Assembly (NCBI GenBank): GCA_019912845.1
Contig: JAIOHU010000149.1
Span: forward strand, 1 to 49,775
Length of the DNA: 49,775 bases
Source of the DNA: a bacterium
GTDB taxonomy: Bacteria; Electryoneota; Electryoneia; Electryoneales; Electryoneaceae
Direction of reading: 5' to 3'
The notes under the pieces are model-generated. The model was not told where the DNA came from. It made no database searches and saw only the letters and a program-made list of their open reading frames with translations. Positions 8,791-17,624 of the stretch are shown here, piece after piece. The position numbers and the translations under genes are program-made. Every line of letters begins with the position of its first letter. Positions within the stretch are counted from its first letter, which is position 1.

Positions 8791-9764
8791 TGAAAATCGG
8801 TCCACAGAAAAGCATTCTTAGTGAACCAGATCGATATCGAATCTTACTGGTTGATTCTGATACGGAAAACCGTCTACCCATTAAGCAGTATTTAGAAGTT
8901 ACGGATCGATATGAGGTCATTGAATCAGGAACAGGAAAAAATGCACTCGAACTGATCGAAAAATTTCCCTTCCACTTGATTATCCTCGATGAAACACTGA
9001 CTGATTTTAAGGGATTAGACCTGCTGAAAACAATTCGCGAACGTTTTATTGATATTCCAATTGTATTAAAAGCAAAATATACAGGGTCTGTTGGTGTAGA
9101 AACGTTTGCCCTGGGAGCCGATGATTGTATTTACCTGCCGTTAGTACTCGACGAATTTAAGTACCGAATTGAACGTGCACTTAATTATCACCACCTCCTG
9201 AAAACCCGTGAATCCCTGGAAAAAGAAAACAAGGAACTCTGGGGAAGAGCTATTACAGATCGTTTAACTGGTCTATATAATCGTCAGTATTTCGAAGAGG
9301 TTTATAATGGTGAATTTGAACGAACAAAGCGTTACCGCAGTCAATTGGGTTGCCTCTTATTTGACATTGACCACTTCAAGAAAGTGAATGACGATTACGG
9401 TCATCTGGTTGGTGATGCTGTGCTTCGCACGATTGGAAAACTGGTACTCAATACGATTCGACGCGTTGATATTGCCGCACGCTATGGTGGTGAAGAGTTT
9501 GTGATTCTCATGCCGGAGACCACACCTGAAGGCTTAAAGCATGTCGGCGAACGTGTACGAACGATTATCGCTACTCACAACTTCAGCGAGGATGTAAAAA
9601 ACCTGGAAGAACCACTCAGGCAGGTAACCATTTCACTTGGTGCAGTGCATTATCCCAAAAGTGCTGTTAATGATAGCACCAGTATGCTGAAATTGACTGA
9701 TGATAAGCTTTACGAAGCGAAACGAAATGGACGAAACCGACTCGAAATTGCGTGGACAGAATGA
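8790..9764 (+). CDS. Response regulator with GGDEF diguanylate cyclase domain
   Basis: A 324-residue PleD-like protein. The N-terminal receiver (about 16-135) has D22/D24 and acceptor D67 (LIILDETL), but the switch Thr and conserved Lys positions are altered (VLKAK, YLPLV), so phosphorylation control may be unusual. A short coiled linker (LLKTRESLEKENKELW) leads to the GGDEF domain, starting DRLTGLYNRQYFEE. The active-site loop is GGEEF (233-237), which is catalytically competent, and an RxxD inhibitory site (RRVD, 224-227) lies five residues before it, predicting product feedback. The protein should make cyclic di-GMP. ATG 8790 overlaps the endonuclease V stop, with GGAGG at about 8775-8779. 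Confidence 0.94.
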   Translation: MKIGPQKSILSEPDRYRILLVDSDTENRLPIKQYLEVTDRYEVIESGTGKNALELIEKFPFHLIILDETLTDFKGLDLLKTIRERFIDIPIVLKAKYTGSVGVETFALGADDCIYLPLVLDEFKYRIERALNYHHLLKTRESLEKENKELWGRAITDRLTGLYNRQYFEEVYNGEFERTKRYRSQLGCLLFDIDHFKKVNDDYGHLVGDAVLRTIGKLVLNTIRRVDIAARYGGEEFVILMPETTPEGLKHVGERVRTIIATHNFSEDVKNLEEPLRQVTISLGAVHYPKSAVNDSTSMLKLTDDKLYEAKRNGRNRLEIAWTE

Positions 9765-9899
9765 AATCGGAGATGAGTTTAGCCGGATTCATAGAACCTG
9801 ACCGCGAGTGTAGATTGTTGTCGAGAAAACAGTAAGAGATTGATTATTATAAATGTTGGAATAGTTGTCCCTGATTTTTTTGAATAAGGCTTTATATCA

Positions 9900-10388
9900 A
9901 TGAGGCGTAAGTTACAGTATATATTGATTCTGTCATTTTTATTCTTATTTGCTACATTTTCGTTCTGCGAGGAATATCGTGTATCAGTGTCTAGAAAAAG
10001 CTCAAATACGTATAGAGTTATCGGGAAAGACATCTTAATACACACAAAGTACTGTTATGAGTATGTTTACTTAGAAGATGCACTATTGACGATGAATGGA
10101 TATACTGGTTCTATAGTATTTCTGGAGTCGGGTGGCAAATGTGATGTAGAAGGAGTGTACGCTCACTTGAATCTAGATCCAGGAACCTACTCTATCACTC
10201 TTAGTCATGAAGATGATGACTGGTATAGTATATTGGAGGCTGACATTTTTATTGCAACCTCTGGATGTTACGAATATGTGTACTTTGAAGACGCTGTTTT
10301 GCAAGTTAGTAATAGTTCCGCCATAATGTTATACGTTGGTGACAATCAATATGTCGTTGAAAGTGTATATGAAAGACTTAAACTCTAA
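9900..10388 (+). CDS. Small exported protein made of two tandem repeats
   Basis: A 162-residue protein of unknown function. A signal peptide (RRKLQYILILSFLFLFATFSF) is followed by two homologous units of about 65 residues. The first contains YCYEYVYLEDALL ... VEGVYAHLNL and the second GCYEYVYFEDAVL ... VESVYERLKL, so the mature protein is an internal duplication. Each unit has one Cys just before YEYVY and another Cys or Tyr position later; the beta-rich pattern suggests a small sandwich or trefoil. A Cys near the signal end (FSFC) is not a good lipobox. The gene is visibly more AT-rich than its neighbours, which hints at a separate origin. A weak AAGG lies upstream of the ATG. Confidence 0.75.
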   Translation: MRRKLQYILILSFLFLFATFSFCEEYRVSVSRKSSNTYRVIGKDILIHTKYCYEYVYLEDALLTMNGYTGSIVFLESGGKCDVEGVYAHLNLDPGTYSITLSHEDDDWYSILEADIFIATSGCYEYVYFEDAVLQVSNSSAIMLYVGDNQYVVESVYERLKL

Positions 10389-10420
10389 ATAATGGTTCAA
10401 GACAAGAGTGGGTGAATATC

Positions 10421-10834
10421 ATGAAACACGCGCGTCTAATACTTTTAGCATCCTTTGCAGCTACACAGATTTTATTATTTGATGGATGCGCGTCAGCAGA
10501 TGCAATCCTATTAAATCCCAGCATTGAATATCCACCTACTGAACATGTAGAGCTGCTTCTTGATGAACCGAATCTTGAATATGTAGTAATTGCGTTAATT
10601 GAAGGTACAGCCACTCAGTACAACACAAAATCTGAGGCAATTGAAAAGATGCAAAAGAAAGCAGCGCAGGTTGGGGCGCACGCTCTAATCATAGTGAGTG
10701 AAGAAACTGATTATGTTTCAGCCTCAATAGTCCCAAATCCAGTACAGGGATCAGCACCATTGTATGTAAAAGGAGGTAAAACACTTGCCTTGTCAGGAAA
10801 AGCCATTCGATACCTTGAGAATAGGGAACGTTAA
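10421..10834 (+). CDS. Small lipoprotein, RcsF/DUF4156-like
   Basis: A 137-residue protein with a lipoprotein-type signal (MKHARLILLASFAATQILLFDGC, Cys23). The lipobox FDGC is not ideal. The segment EAIEKMQKKAAQVGAHALIIVSEE follows the pattern 'A...L+.KAa.lGAnavi' found in RcsF-like and DUF4156-like outer-membrane lipoproteins, so it may adopt that small alpha/beta fold. ATG 10421 is chosen over GTG 10412, which lies inside the purine-rich GTGGGTGA stretch likely to serve as ribosome site. It follows the duplicated exported protein by 32 bases and may share its transcript. No partner or role can be assigned. Confidence 0.7.
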   Translation: MKHARLILLASFAATQILLFDGCASADAILLNPSIEYPPTEHVELLLDEPNLEYVVIALIEGTATQYNTKSEAIEKMQKKAAQVGAHALIIVSEETDYVSASIVPNPVQGSAPLYVKGGKTLALSGKAIRYLENRER

Positions 10835-11197
10835 TTCTTAATGTTCCACCCATATTAAAATATCTGACCCAAATTACTCCCATCTTCTCCTCCGAAGCAA
10901 GTATTCAGGTTGAAGGAAATAATACAAACGTTTAGATGTGTCCATTAAAACGGAGGAGGGTCAGTTCTGCGTGGGAAGAACAAGTGGATTTTGGAAACAC
11001 ATGTTTCACCAGAAAATGAAGGATATCCTGAAATTGTGGATAACATAAGAAACCAAAACTAGCATCAAAAGCTCTTTATTATTATTAAGTTTAAATTGTT
11101 CTTCAGACGATTAGAATTAATTCAAAATACGTTATATTTAGAATATTCCAGAATTTATCGTTCTCGGACAACCAATGAAGCTTCGTCCTCAACATAA
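10835..11197. other. Convergent intergenic region with short inverted repeat
   Basis: No gene is supported here. A 7-base inverted pair, CTGACCC (about 10862) and GGGTCAG (about 10958), brackets some 90 bases. Downstream, one plus-strand frame ending in a stop near 11062 reads NKWILETHVSPENEGYP, about 37 codons without a start codon or ribosome site. It could be the decayed tail of a lost gene or chance. Confidence 0.4.
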
Positions 11198-12481
11198 TCA
11201 ACGTTGAGCGAAAATCTCCACAAACACTTCGTTCCTCAAATCTGCAACCCATTCCTTATAAATACGTTCCTGCTTCTGGTTGGCAGCCATACGACTGATT
11301 CGTTCCCAATCTTTATATAAATCTGTCGTACGACTAGTTGCGTGGTCGGTTAGTTTAATGATGTGGATGCCGAGACTGGTTTTAAACGGTTCACTCACAT
11401 CCCCAACTTTCAAATCTTTTACTACGATTTTGAACTCTTTAGGCATGGTGGGCAGATCAAACCATCCAAGATCTCCACCTTTGGGCGCGGTTTCGTCATC
11501 ATGAGAATTCTCTTTTGCGACCTCAGCAAACGTTTCTCCATCAAGAATTCGCTCTCGCAGATCACGAATTTGTTCTACTGCGCGTTGCTCATCTGTCGAA
11601 CTGGGATTTAAGCTGATTAAAATATGGTTTGTGTTAATTTTCTCTCCACGACGCCAGTTCAGGCGAATAATATGATATCCGAACCGGGAAAGAATCGGGG
11701 ACGAGGTTTCCCCTTCTTCTAGCGCAAAAGCAACCTCTTCATATTCCGGGAGCAGTTCGCCACGTTCTGTAGTACCCAGCAAACCTCCCTTTGCACCGCT
11801 TGCACGGTCATCAGAATATTCAATAGCAAGACTTTCCAGTTCTTTTCCCTGCAATAGTTCCTGAAAAAGACTATCCGCTTTGGCTTTTGCCCTCTCTTGA
11901 GCAGTTTCTGTAGGTTCCACTGGTATCAAAATATGTGAAATTCGCACACGTTCTGGAATTTTTGGCAGGTCATCCAGGTTCTTATCGTAAAACTTTTCGA
12001 CTTCAGGCTTGCTGACAGAAACACCTGCCAGCTTTTTCGCACGAATTTTCTCTACCATGAGATTATCATGTACCTGCTTACGGAATTCGCGACGGATTTG
12101 ACGTATCGGCTTCCCAAAATAGCTTTCCAGTTGTTCGATACTACCTACTTGACGAACCATCTGATCGACACGTTGGTCAAGGGTACGATCCACCTCACGT
12201 TCCTCAACAACAATCATGGTGTCTTGGGATGCGATTGATAACAGAATTTTCTGGTTTATCAATTCATTCAATACTTCCTCACGTAATGCCTGAACCTGGC
12301 TTTCATTCTGGTATTGTCCCTGGTTGCCAAGAACAATATCTCGAACGATCTGCAAGACCTCTGACTCGAGGATGATCTCATCGTCCACGACCGCTATTAC
12401 ACGATCAACGATTTCGCCTTCTTGAGCAATTGAAACACTCACCAGTAGCAGGCATAGTAGTATCCATCCTGATTTTCGCAA
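11198..12481 (-). CDS. surA: SurA-type peptidyl-prolyl isomerase / outer-membrane protein chaperone
   Basis: A 427-residue periplasmic protein with a signal peptide (RKSGWILLCLLLVSVSIAQ), a SurA N-terminal helical domain beginning IVDRVIAVVDDEIILESEV (about 25-165), and two parvulin (PpiC) domains. Parvulin 1 (about 178-275) starts VRISHILIPV and ends GYHIIRL; parvulin 2 (about 280-378) starts INTNHILISL and ends GIHIIKL. It should hold unfolded outer-membrane proteins and isomerise proline bonds in the periplasm. The start is a TTG at 12481 with GGAG about 7 bases upstream, one base after the stop of the preceding gene, so translation is coupled. It is the last of three adjacent SurA/PpiC-like genes on this strand. 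Confidence 0.93.
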   Translation of the reverse strand: MRKSGWILLCLLLVSVSIAQEGEIVDRVIAVVDDEIILESEVLQIVRDIVLGNQGQYQNESQVQALREEVLNELINQKILLSIASQDTMIVVEEREVDRTLDQRVDQMVRQVGSIEQLESYFGKPIRQIRREFRKQVHDNLMVEKIRAKKLAGVSVSKPEVEKFYDKNLDDLPKIPERVRISHILIPVEPTETAQERAKAKADSLFQELLQGKELESLAIEYSDDRASGAKGGLLGTTERGELLPEYEEVAFALEEGETSSPILSRFGYHIIRLNWRRGEKINTNHILISLNPSSTDEQRAVEQIRDLRERILDGETFAEVAKENSHDDETAPKGGDLGWFDLPTMPKEFKIVVKDLKVGDVSEPFKTSLGIHIIKLTDHATSRTTDLYKDWERISRMAANQKQERIYKEWVADLRNEVFVEIFAQR

Positions 12482-12482
12482 C

Positions 12483-13454
12483 TTAGGGCTCCATATTCGT
12501 CGTGTCCGAAACTACCGGACGACTATTGTCAATTTGTGCAGAATATTCGTTTTGCAGGCTGATTTGGACAGTACCAGTTCGTCTTGCCTCACGGCGGAGA
12601 CCGGTGATCAGATCAATACGACGTTCAGTTTTTTCCTCTGCTACCAACCGTGCACGAATCTCATCTTCAACTTCTTCGATATCACGAAGATCGCCATTCC
12701 CAGCACGAGCGATCAATTTTACGACCATCCAATGACTATCCATTTCAAATGGCAATGTCGGATCATTTACTCGTAGTTTGGAAATACGATCCACAATCCC
12801 GCGGGGGAGACGGCTGACATTCACCCAACCGGTCGTGTCAATGGTAATATCTGTATGAAGCTTAATAATTTCTGTTCCCTTACGTGCCTCATCCATGGCA
12901 TTTCTCACCTGCCAACCATAATTGCGATTGGGACAGTTCGCAACGATAATACGCACCTGGTCTTCACTGCGTGTAAATTCAGCGGGATGCTCCTGCCAGT
13001 AAGTGATGATATCTTCATCCGAGGGCTCAGGTGTATCCAGCTCCGCATCCAGCATCATGTTGATCATCATCTCTTCACGTAACATCTGAATACGTTTTTC
13101 GATTTCAGGATGTTCATCAAAGCCACGCTTTTCCGCCTCATATAGCATGAGATGACGATCTACCCACATATTCAAATACTGGTTACGGATTTCTTCGCTC
13201 TCTGAGTCCAAGCCCATTCCGTTCAACTTCTCTGTGAGATCAGAGCGATAAAGAACTTCTTTGCCCACCCTGGCAAGTTCAATTTTATCTGACTTTCCAC
13301 GTCCCTCACAACCGATGATGGATATGAGTATCCAGACCAGAAGCAAACCTGAATATGTAGTATAGATTGAGCGAATTATTGTTTTCCCGTACGGTGGTGC
13401 TTGCTGAACTCTGCTTGATTTTTCAATAATAGCATGTTTCTCATGTAAAGACAA
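12483..13454 (-). CDS. SurA/PpiC-like lipoprotein lacking a clear parvulin domain
   Basis: A protein of up to 323 residues with a lipoprotein signal (LLLVWILISIIGC; Cys49 from the TTG start). The region LARVGKEVLYRSDLTEKL and the following helical segment resemble the SurA/PrsA N-terminal domain. The part after about 165 is PPIase-like in layout (a PRGIVDRISKLRV ... HWMVVKLIAR pattern) but has lost the 'SHIL...GYHII' signature, so it is probably a chaperone-only relative. The start is doubtful: there is no in-frame ATG or GTG in the first 50 codons, and the TTG at 13454 lies on top of a terminator-like hairpin. It sits between two clear parvulin genes and is coupled to surA (1-base gap). Confidence 0.8.
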   Translation of the reverse strand: MSLHEKHAIIEKSSRVQQAPPYGKTIIRSIYTTYSGLLLVWILISIIGCEGRGKSDKIELARVGKEVLYRSDLTEKLNGMGLDSESEEIRNQYLNMWVDRHLMLYEAEKRGFDEHPEIEKRIQMLREEMMINMMLDAELDTPEPSDEDIITYWQEHPAEFTRSEDQVRIIVANCPNRNYGWQVRNAMDEARKGTEIIKLHTDITIDTTGWVNVSRLPRGIVDRISKLRVNDPTLPFEMDSHWMVVKLIARAGNGDLRDIEEVEDEIRARLVAEEKTERRIDLITGLRREARRTGTVQISLQNEYSAQIDNSRPVVSDTTNMEP

Positions 13455-13479
13455 AACGCCACCGGCTGAACCGACGGCG
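13449..13479 (-). terminator. Terminator-like hairpin between parvulin genes
   Basis: Read on the minus strand, CGCCGTCGG - TTCAG - CCGGTGGCG forms a 9-bp stem with two G-U pairs, followed by TTTTGTC. It lies 29 bases after the stop of the upstream parvulin gene. Its 3' arm contains GGTGG, which is also the only candidate ribosome site for the TTG start of the next gene. It may therefore be a partial terminator or attenuator inside the operon. Confidence 0.6.
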
Positions 13480-13507
13480 CCTCTATCTAATTCTCTATCT
13501 ATAGTGC

Positions 13508-15229
13508 TCAGTTTTCTGGAGCTTCAAAGGTTAAATTTGCCAGTGGTTTCGTGTTCACTTTGTAGGGGATGGAAGACTTTAGACTCTTCACCCAATTTTC
13601 TTCGCTCTCATTGCGAAGTTGCCTGCGAACAGCAGTTTCCACCTTAGCTTTTACCTTTTCGAAGTCTTCCACTTGTGGTTCCTCTTTGGAAATGACTTTG
13701 AATACACTCCAGTTTTTCCCATGAATAATAGGACCACGAACTTCTCCAACAGCTGTTTTGACAGCTTCTTTGCCAATCACACCATACTGCGTCTTTTTGA
13801 TCGGACCTAGAACACCCTTTGTCTCTTTTACATCTTCGCGTATGGAATATTTAAGTGCCATGTCACGCATATTTTCGCCAGTTTTAGCACGCTCAACCAG
13901 CTCTTTGGCGAGCTCTTTATCGTTTTCGCCTACGAGGATTTCTATCAATGTCACTTGGACTTCAGTCATAAACTCTTCAGAGTGAGCATTGTAGTATTCT
14001 TTAACCTGCTCATTCGTAGGTTCAGATTTCTGCAAGACCATTTGCTGCTTTGCTTCATAGAGCACTTTTCGATCGCGAGTCGTTTTTGCTTTCTCCAAAA
14101 CTTTGGCATCTTCATAATAGCCGAGCTTTTTTGCTGCATCGGGCAGAAGATATTCAATCATGATAAATTGATCGATCAACTTGGGTCCAATATCTTCAAC
14201 CCAGTCTATTTCCATCCCACTTTGACCAACCTTGTTCAGGTTATCTTTTATATCGGACATGAGAACCTTCTTTTGACCATCGTCAAAAGAGGCAATTTCC
14301 ATTTCTTGTTCTTCCTGGGTTAACAGTGCGAAAATTCCAGGATGGCGTTCATTTGTTTCAATCTTACTTTTCACCGATGCCAGATTTTCCTTGTTATATA
14401 CAAGGCCTCTGTTCGTTTTTTCTCTTTCGATAAAATCAGTTGCAGCGGCTTCAACCTGTTTACCACGTTGACGCAGGAGCTGTTGCCTGATATCTTCCTT
14501 AGCTTCCGGGAATGGCTTACGGTCTTTAACCTTACGTCTCTCGTGGAGATTGATAACATGCCAGCCATATTCAGTTTTAACCGGTTTGCTGATCTCGCCG
14601 GTTTTCATGGCGAAAACCGCATCCTGGAAGGGTTCAACCATTCGTCCATAACGGAACCAGTCCAAGTCACCACCCTCAACCTGGGAGGTTTCATCTTCAC
14701 TGTATTCTTTAGCGAGTTTCGAAAACTTTGCGCCTGGGGCGATTGCCAGATTGTAGACCTTATCAGCCAATGCCCTGGCTTCCTCTTCGCTGCGATTCTC
14801 GGTTTTAATCAAGATATGTGAGGCGTGCAGTTCTTCAACATCATTGTCATAAAAATCACGTATATCGGCTTCACTGACAACCTTATCACGGATTTCACTC
14901 TCAAACAGTTTCCGTACAACTTGTCGCTCGATCTCCTGATCGTACGCTTCCTTGATTTCGGGATCAGAATCCAAACCTTTGTTGTAAGCATCAACAGTTT
15001 TCAGCTGTTCGATAACCAACTCGTCAAGAAGCCGTTCCAAATCTTCCTGAGTCGCAGAAGCAGCACGTTCCGGAGTGCGATACTTCTTCATAACTTCATC
15101 TTTGAACTCATCAACTGATAATTTCCAGTCCCCAACTTTTGCAACGGTGTTGGTATCCAGCCCACAACCTGCAAATATCATTACTCCGAGTCCAAGTGCC
15201 AATACAATTGCTACTATTCTGCGCGTCAC
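13508..15229 (-). CDS. PrsA/PpiD-like parvulin lipoprotein (peptidyl-prolyl isomerase)
   Basis: A 573-residue lipoprotein: signal RRIVAIVLALGLGVMIFAGC with lipobox FAGC (Cys22). A SurA-like N-terminal domain (VAKVGDWKLSVDEFKDEV) is followed by a complete parvulin domain (about 130-230; LHASHILIKT ... GYGWHVINL-type end, read as YGWHVINLHERR). A long helical middle precedes a second, diverged PpiC-like domain (about 415-515; QVTLIEILVG ... NWSVFKVISKEE). It is predicted to help fold exported or outer-membrane proteins while anchored to a membrane. The GTG start at 15229 has GGAGGG 4-5 bases upstream. It is the first of three consecutive folding-factor genes and lies 145 bases after a membrane/TPR gene on the same strand. 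Confidence 0.9.
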   Translation of the reverse strand: MTRRIVAIVLALGLGVMIFAGCGLDTNTVAKVGDWKLSVDEFKDEVMKKYRTPERAASATQEDLERLLDELVIEQLKTVDAYNKGLDSDPEIKEAYDQEIERQVVRKLFESEIRDKVVSEADIRDFYDNDVEELHASHILIKTENRSEEEARALADKVYNLAIAPGAKFSKLAKEYSEDETSQVEGGDLDWFRYGRMVEPFQDAVFAMKTGEISKPVKTEYGWHVINLHERRKVKDRKPFPEAKEDIRQQLLRQRGKQVEAAATDFIEREKTNRGLVYNKENLASVKSKIETNERHPGIFALLTQEEQEMEIASFDDGQKKVLMSDIKDNLNKVGQSGMEIDWVEDIGPKLIDQFIMIEYLLPDAAKKLGYYEDAKVLEKAKTTRDRKVLYEAKQQMVLQKSEPTNEQVKEYYNAHSEEFMTEVQVTLIEILVGENDKELAKELVERAKTGENMRDMALKYSIREDVKETKGVLGPIKKTQYGVIGKEAVKTAVGEVRGPIIHGKNWSVFKVISKEEPQVEDFEKVKAKVETAVRRQLRNESEENWVKSLKSSIPYKVNTKPLANLTFEAPEN

Positions 15230-15374
15230 ATTTCCCTCCAGCTATCAACTTAAAAACGTTTTGTTCTTATTGTTGTGTGGAACTCAAAAATTGAAAATAG
15301 GTTTCCAAAGTTTGGCTCCAACTTAGGATCGAAGGTAGCTTTTCGTTATCACGAGTGCAACTCAGGTACACCAG

Positions 15375-17267
15375 CTAACTACCTGGCATGAGGCTTAAGC
15401 GTTTGTGTGCAACTGCGGCGTTTATTCCCCAGGGACTATTCGGTGCCAACGATCGAGCCTTTTCATACCAACGTAAGGCTTCAATATTTTGACCCATTTT
15501 TTCGCAAGCGAATCCGAGGGTAAACAGAAGTTGTGGTGAATCAGGAATCCGTAACACGCCCGACTTCAACATTTCGACAGCTTCCTGTACTCGCCCCTCC
15601 TGCACTAACCATCCACCATAATTGGCATACAATGTTCCAGACTGCGGATCAATTTCAATCGCTCTTTGGAATTCTACTTCGGCTGAATCTTTTTCTCCGA
15701 TTTCACCATATAATTTCCCTAAAAGCCCATGGGTCAGAGCATAGTCGGGATCAATTCGTACAGCATCCATCAGGTATGATTTGGCAATCTCAAAGTTATT
15801 CCGCTTCATCTCGATTCCAGCGAGATTATTCAAGTAGCGAACATTATCCTCCTCTGGCAATTCGGGAGCAGAAAGCGCACGTTCATACGCGATTCTTTCC
15901 CCTTCTGCATCTCCCAATCCACGACGAAGGATCGCAATTACCTCCCAGCCATAATAGGATCGCTCAGGATTACGTTCCAGTTGACGGATAAATCGTTCCG
16001 CATCCGCCACCGGTCGTGCCTGCACTGATAGTTGTGTACCGATGGTAATCAACCCCGCAAACAGCATCGCGGCAACCAGCGAATTTGGAGTGGGCAGGTA
16101 ATTATTCCACCAGGATCGAACGAGCCAAAAGGTCGCAGGAATACCATAAAGCGCCACCAGATCAGCATCTCTCGCGAGACCGTAATCTGGTGAGAACAAT
16201 AACGCAAACCCCATTGCACCGATCATAGCAGCAAAGAGAAACCAGTCAGATCGTTCCTCGAGAATATCAATACGTTTCAACAGCAGAATTGGAAGGATGA
16301 TTCCGATGAGTAACGGCACAGCCCAGAAATCAAGATTAAGCAAATCAATCAAATGCCGTAAGGAATAGACTGCATAGCCATCCGGTGGATAGGGTCCAAG
16401 TGGAAAAAGCAGATGTTTCCCTGCGAAAATCCATACGAAAACCACTCCAGCTAATCCGACCCCTCCTGTCACAATAGCGGTGGTGCGGATCGGTTTGTCT
16501 CTGAGGAAAGCGAAAAGGTAGGCAGGTAAAAATGCAATCGCAGAAACATGCACCCCTATTGCAATCAGGTTTATCAGCAGACCAAGCGAGGGCAGACGAT
16601 CATCTTCAATTGCCTCAACAGATAGCACCAGCGACCAGGCGAGAGCGGCGTGCAGCAGAGCATATTGTTCGACCAATCCGCTGAGCAGCAGAAGACTTCC
16701 ACTGAACACTCCCGCAAGTACCACAAATAGTCGCCCTGTGATATTTTCATAACGGAGACTGAATCGCCAGAACGCAGCGACAAAGAGACAGCATGCCAAA
16801 GCATCTACGATTCGATAGGTTCCAACCGCATTCAAACCGAAGGATGCTCCAAAATTGTATATCGCACTGGTAATCATTGCAACTACAGGTGCTCTGAGAG
16901 TGATCGGATACCCTGCCGATAAATTGTTCACCAGGAGTTGACCATCGCCACGAAGAAGCGTCGCTGCCGGATAGAGAAACGATCCCAGAATGATCGGAAG
17001 GAAAGCAAGCCACAGAATTAGATTTCCAGTGTCACGTTCATCTGCCTTGCTCGCTCTTAACGCTACATATAATACCAGAGAGATCAGACCGGCAACAATG
17101 AGAACAATAAACCGCATCAAAGGTGAATTGTATGACAGCCCGTCTAGCCCCCAGCACCTGATGTATGGGGGAAGAAATGACACCAGCATTACCAAAGCCG
17201 CCAATGAACCTGCCCCAATCCAGGCGAAACGAACTATATCTTTCTCTGATGTTTGTTCTGTCTGCAA
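15375..17267 (-). CDS. Multi-pass membrane protein with C-terminal TPR repeats
   Basis: About 630 residues. The first 440 or so contain 10-12 hydrophobic segments with a layout like GT-C glycosyltransferases or O-antigen-ligase-type proteins, but I see no clear DE/DD catalytic loop. The C-terminal 170 residues are tetratricopeptide repeats (NLAGIEMKRNNFEIAKSYLM, LLGKLYGEIGEKDSAEVEFQ, FACEKMGQNIEALRWYEKAR). Membrane/TPR proteins of this plan are common in FCB genomes and often act in surface glycan or protein assembly; the exact role is unknown. TTG 17267 is preferred over TTG 17315 because GGAG lies five bases before it. It may lead the transcript of the three parvulin-like genes. Confidence 0.8.
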   Translation of the reverse strand: MQTEQTSEKDIVRFAWIGAGSLAALVMLVSFLPPYIRCWGLDGLSYNSPLMRFIVLIVAGLISLVLYVALRASKADERDTGNLILWLAFLPIILGSFLYPAATLLRGDGQLLVNNLSAGYPITLRAPVVAMITSAIYNFGASFGLNAVGTYRIVDALACCLFVAAFWRFSLRYENITGRLFVVLAGVFSGSLLLLSGLVEQYALLHAALAWSLVLSVEAIEDDRLPSLGLLINLIAIGVHVSAIAFLPAYLFAFLRDKPIRTTAIVTGGVGLAGVVFVWIFAGKHLLFPLGPYPPDGYAVYSLRHLIDLLNLDFWAVPLLIGIILPILLLKRIDILEERSDWFLFAAMIGAMGFALLFSPDYGLARDADLVALYGIPATFWLVRSWWNNYLPTPNSLVAAMLFAGLITIGTQLSVQARPVADAERFIRQLERNPERSYYGWEVIAILRRGLGDAEGERIAYERALSAPELPEEDNVRYLNNLAGIEMKRNNFEIAKSYLMDAVRIDPDYALTHGLLGKLYGEIGEKDSAEVEFQRAIEIDPQSGTLYANYGGWLVQEGRVQEAVEMLKSGVLRIPDSPQLLFTLGFACEKMGQNIEALRWYEKARSLAPNSPWGINAAVAHKRLSLMPGS

Positions 17268-17624
17268 TTTTTCTCCGCTGCCAGTAAAACAAATGGAGTT
17301 TTCTGTCCTAACCAAATATGAATGATTAGGCAGTAAAATTCAAGACGATCGTTTAATTCTAATGAAGAGATAAATGTTGAATTGCTGGAAAATTGACTTG
17401 GTCTACCCCAACTTTTTCGAGAGGAGAGAAGTAAATGGAAGTGATGTGATGCAACAATAAGATAGTAGAAAGTAGAATTGAATTAATAAAGATAGTCGGT
17501 ACTATTGACACCGTGTTATTTTAGTATAGCTTATTACATATACCTTCTGAAACTTCCTGAACCACCAACAATTATATCTGGCACCACACGGATATCGGCG
17601 ATGGGCTTGAAGGAACTTGTCTCA
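17268..17624. other. Divergent intergenic region
   Basis: This AT-rich stretch between the minus-strand membrane/TPR gene and the plus-strand beta-helix gene should carry both promoters. I see no ORF with a ribosome site. An open frame continues upstream of the beta-helix start back to 17505, but it lacks a signal-like sequence or Shine-Dalgarno. Confidence 0.5.

Noticed and set aside
13955..14323. 122-codon plus-strand ORF rich in Phe
   Set aside because: Antisense to the parvulin gene at 13508-15229; Phe/Leu richness is a by-product of the Lys/Glu-rich coding strand.
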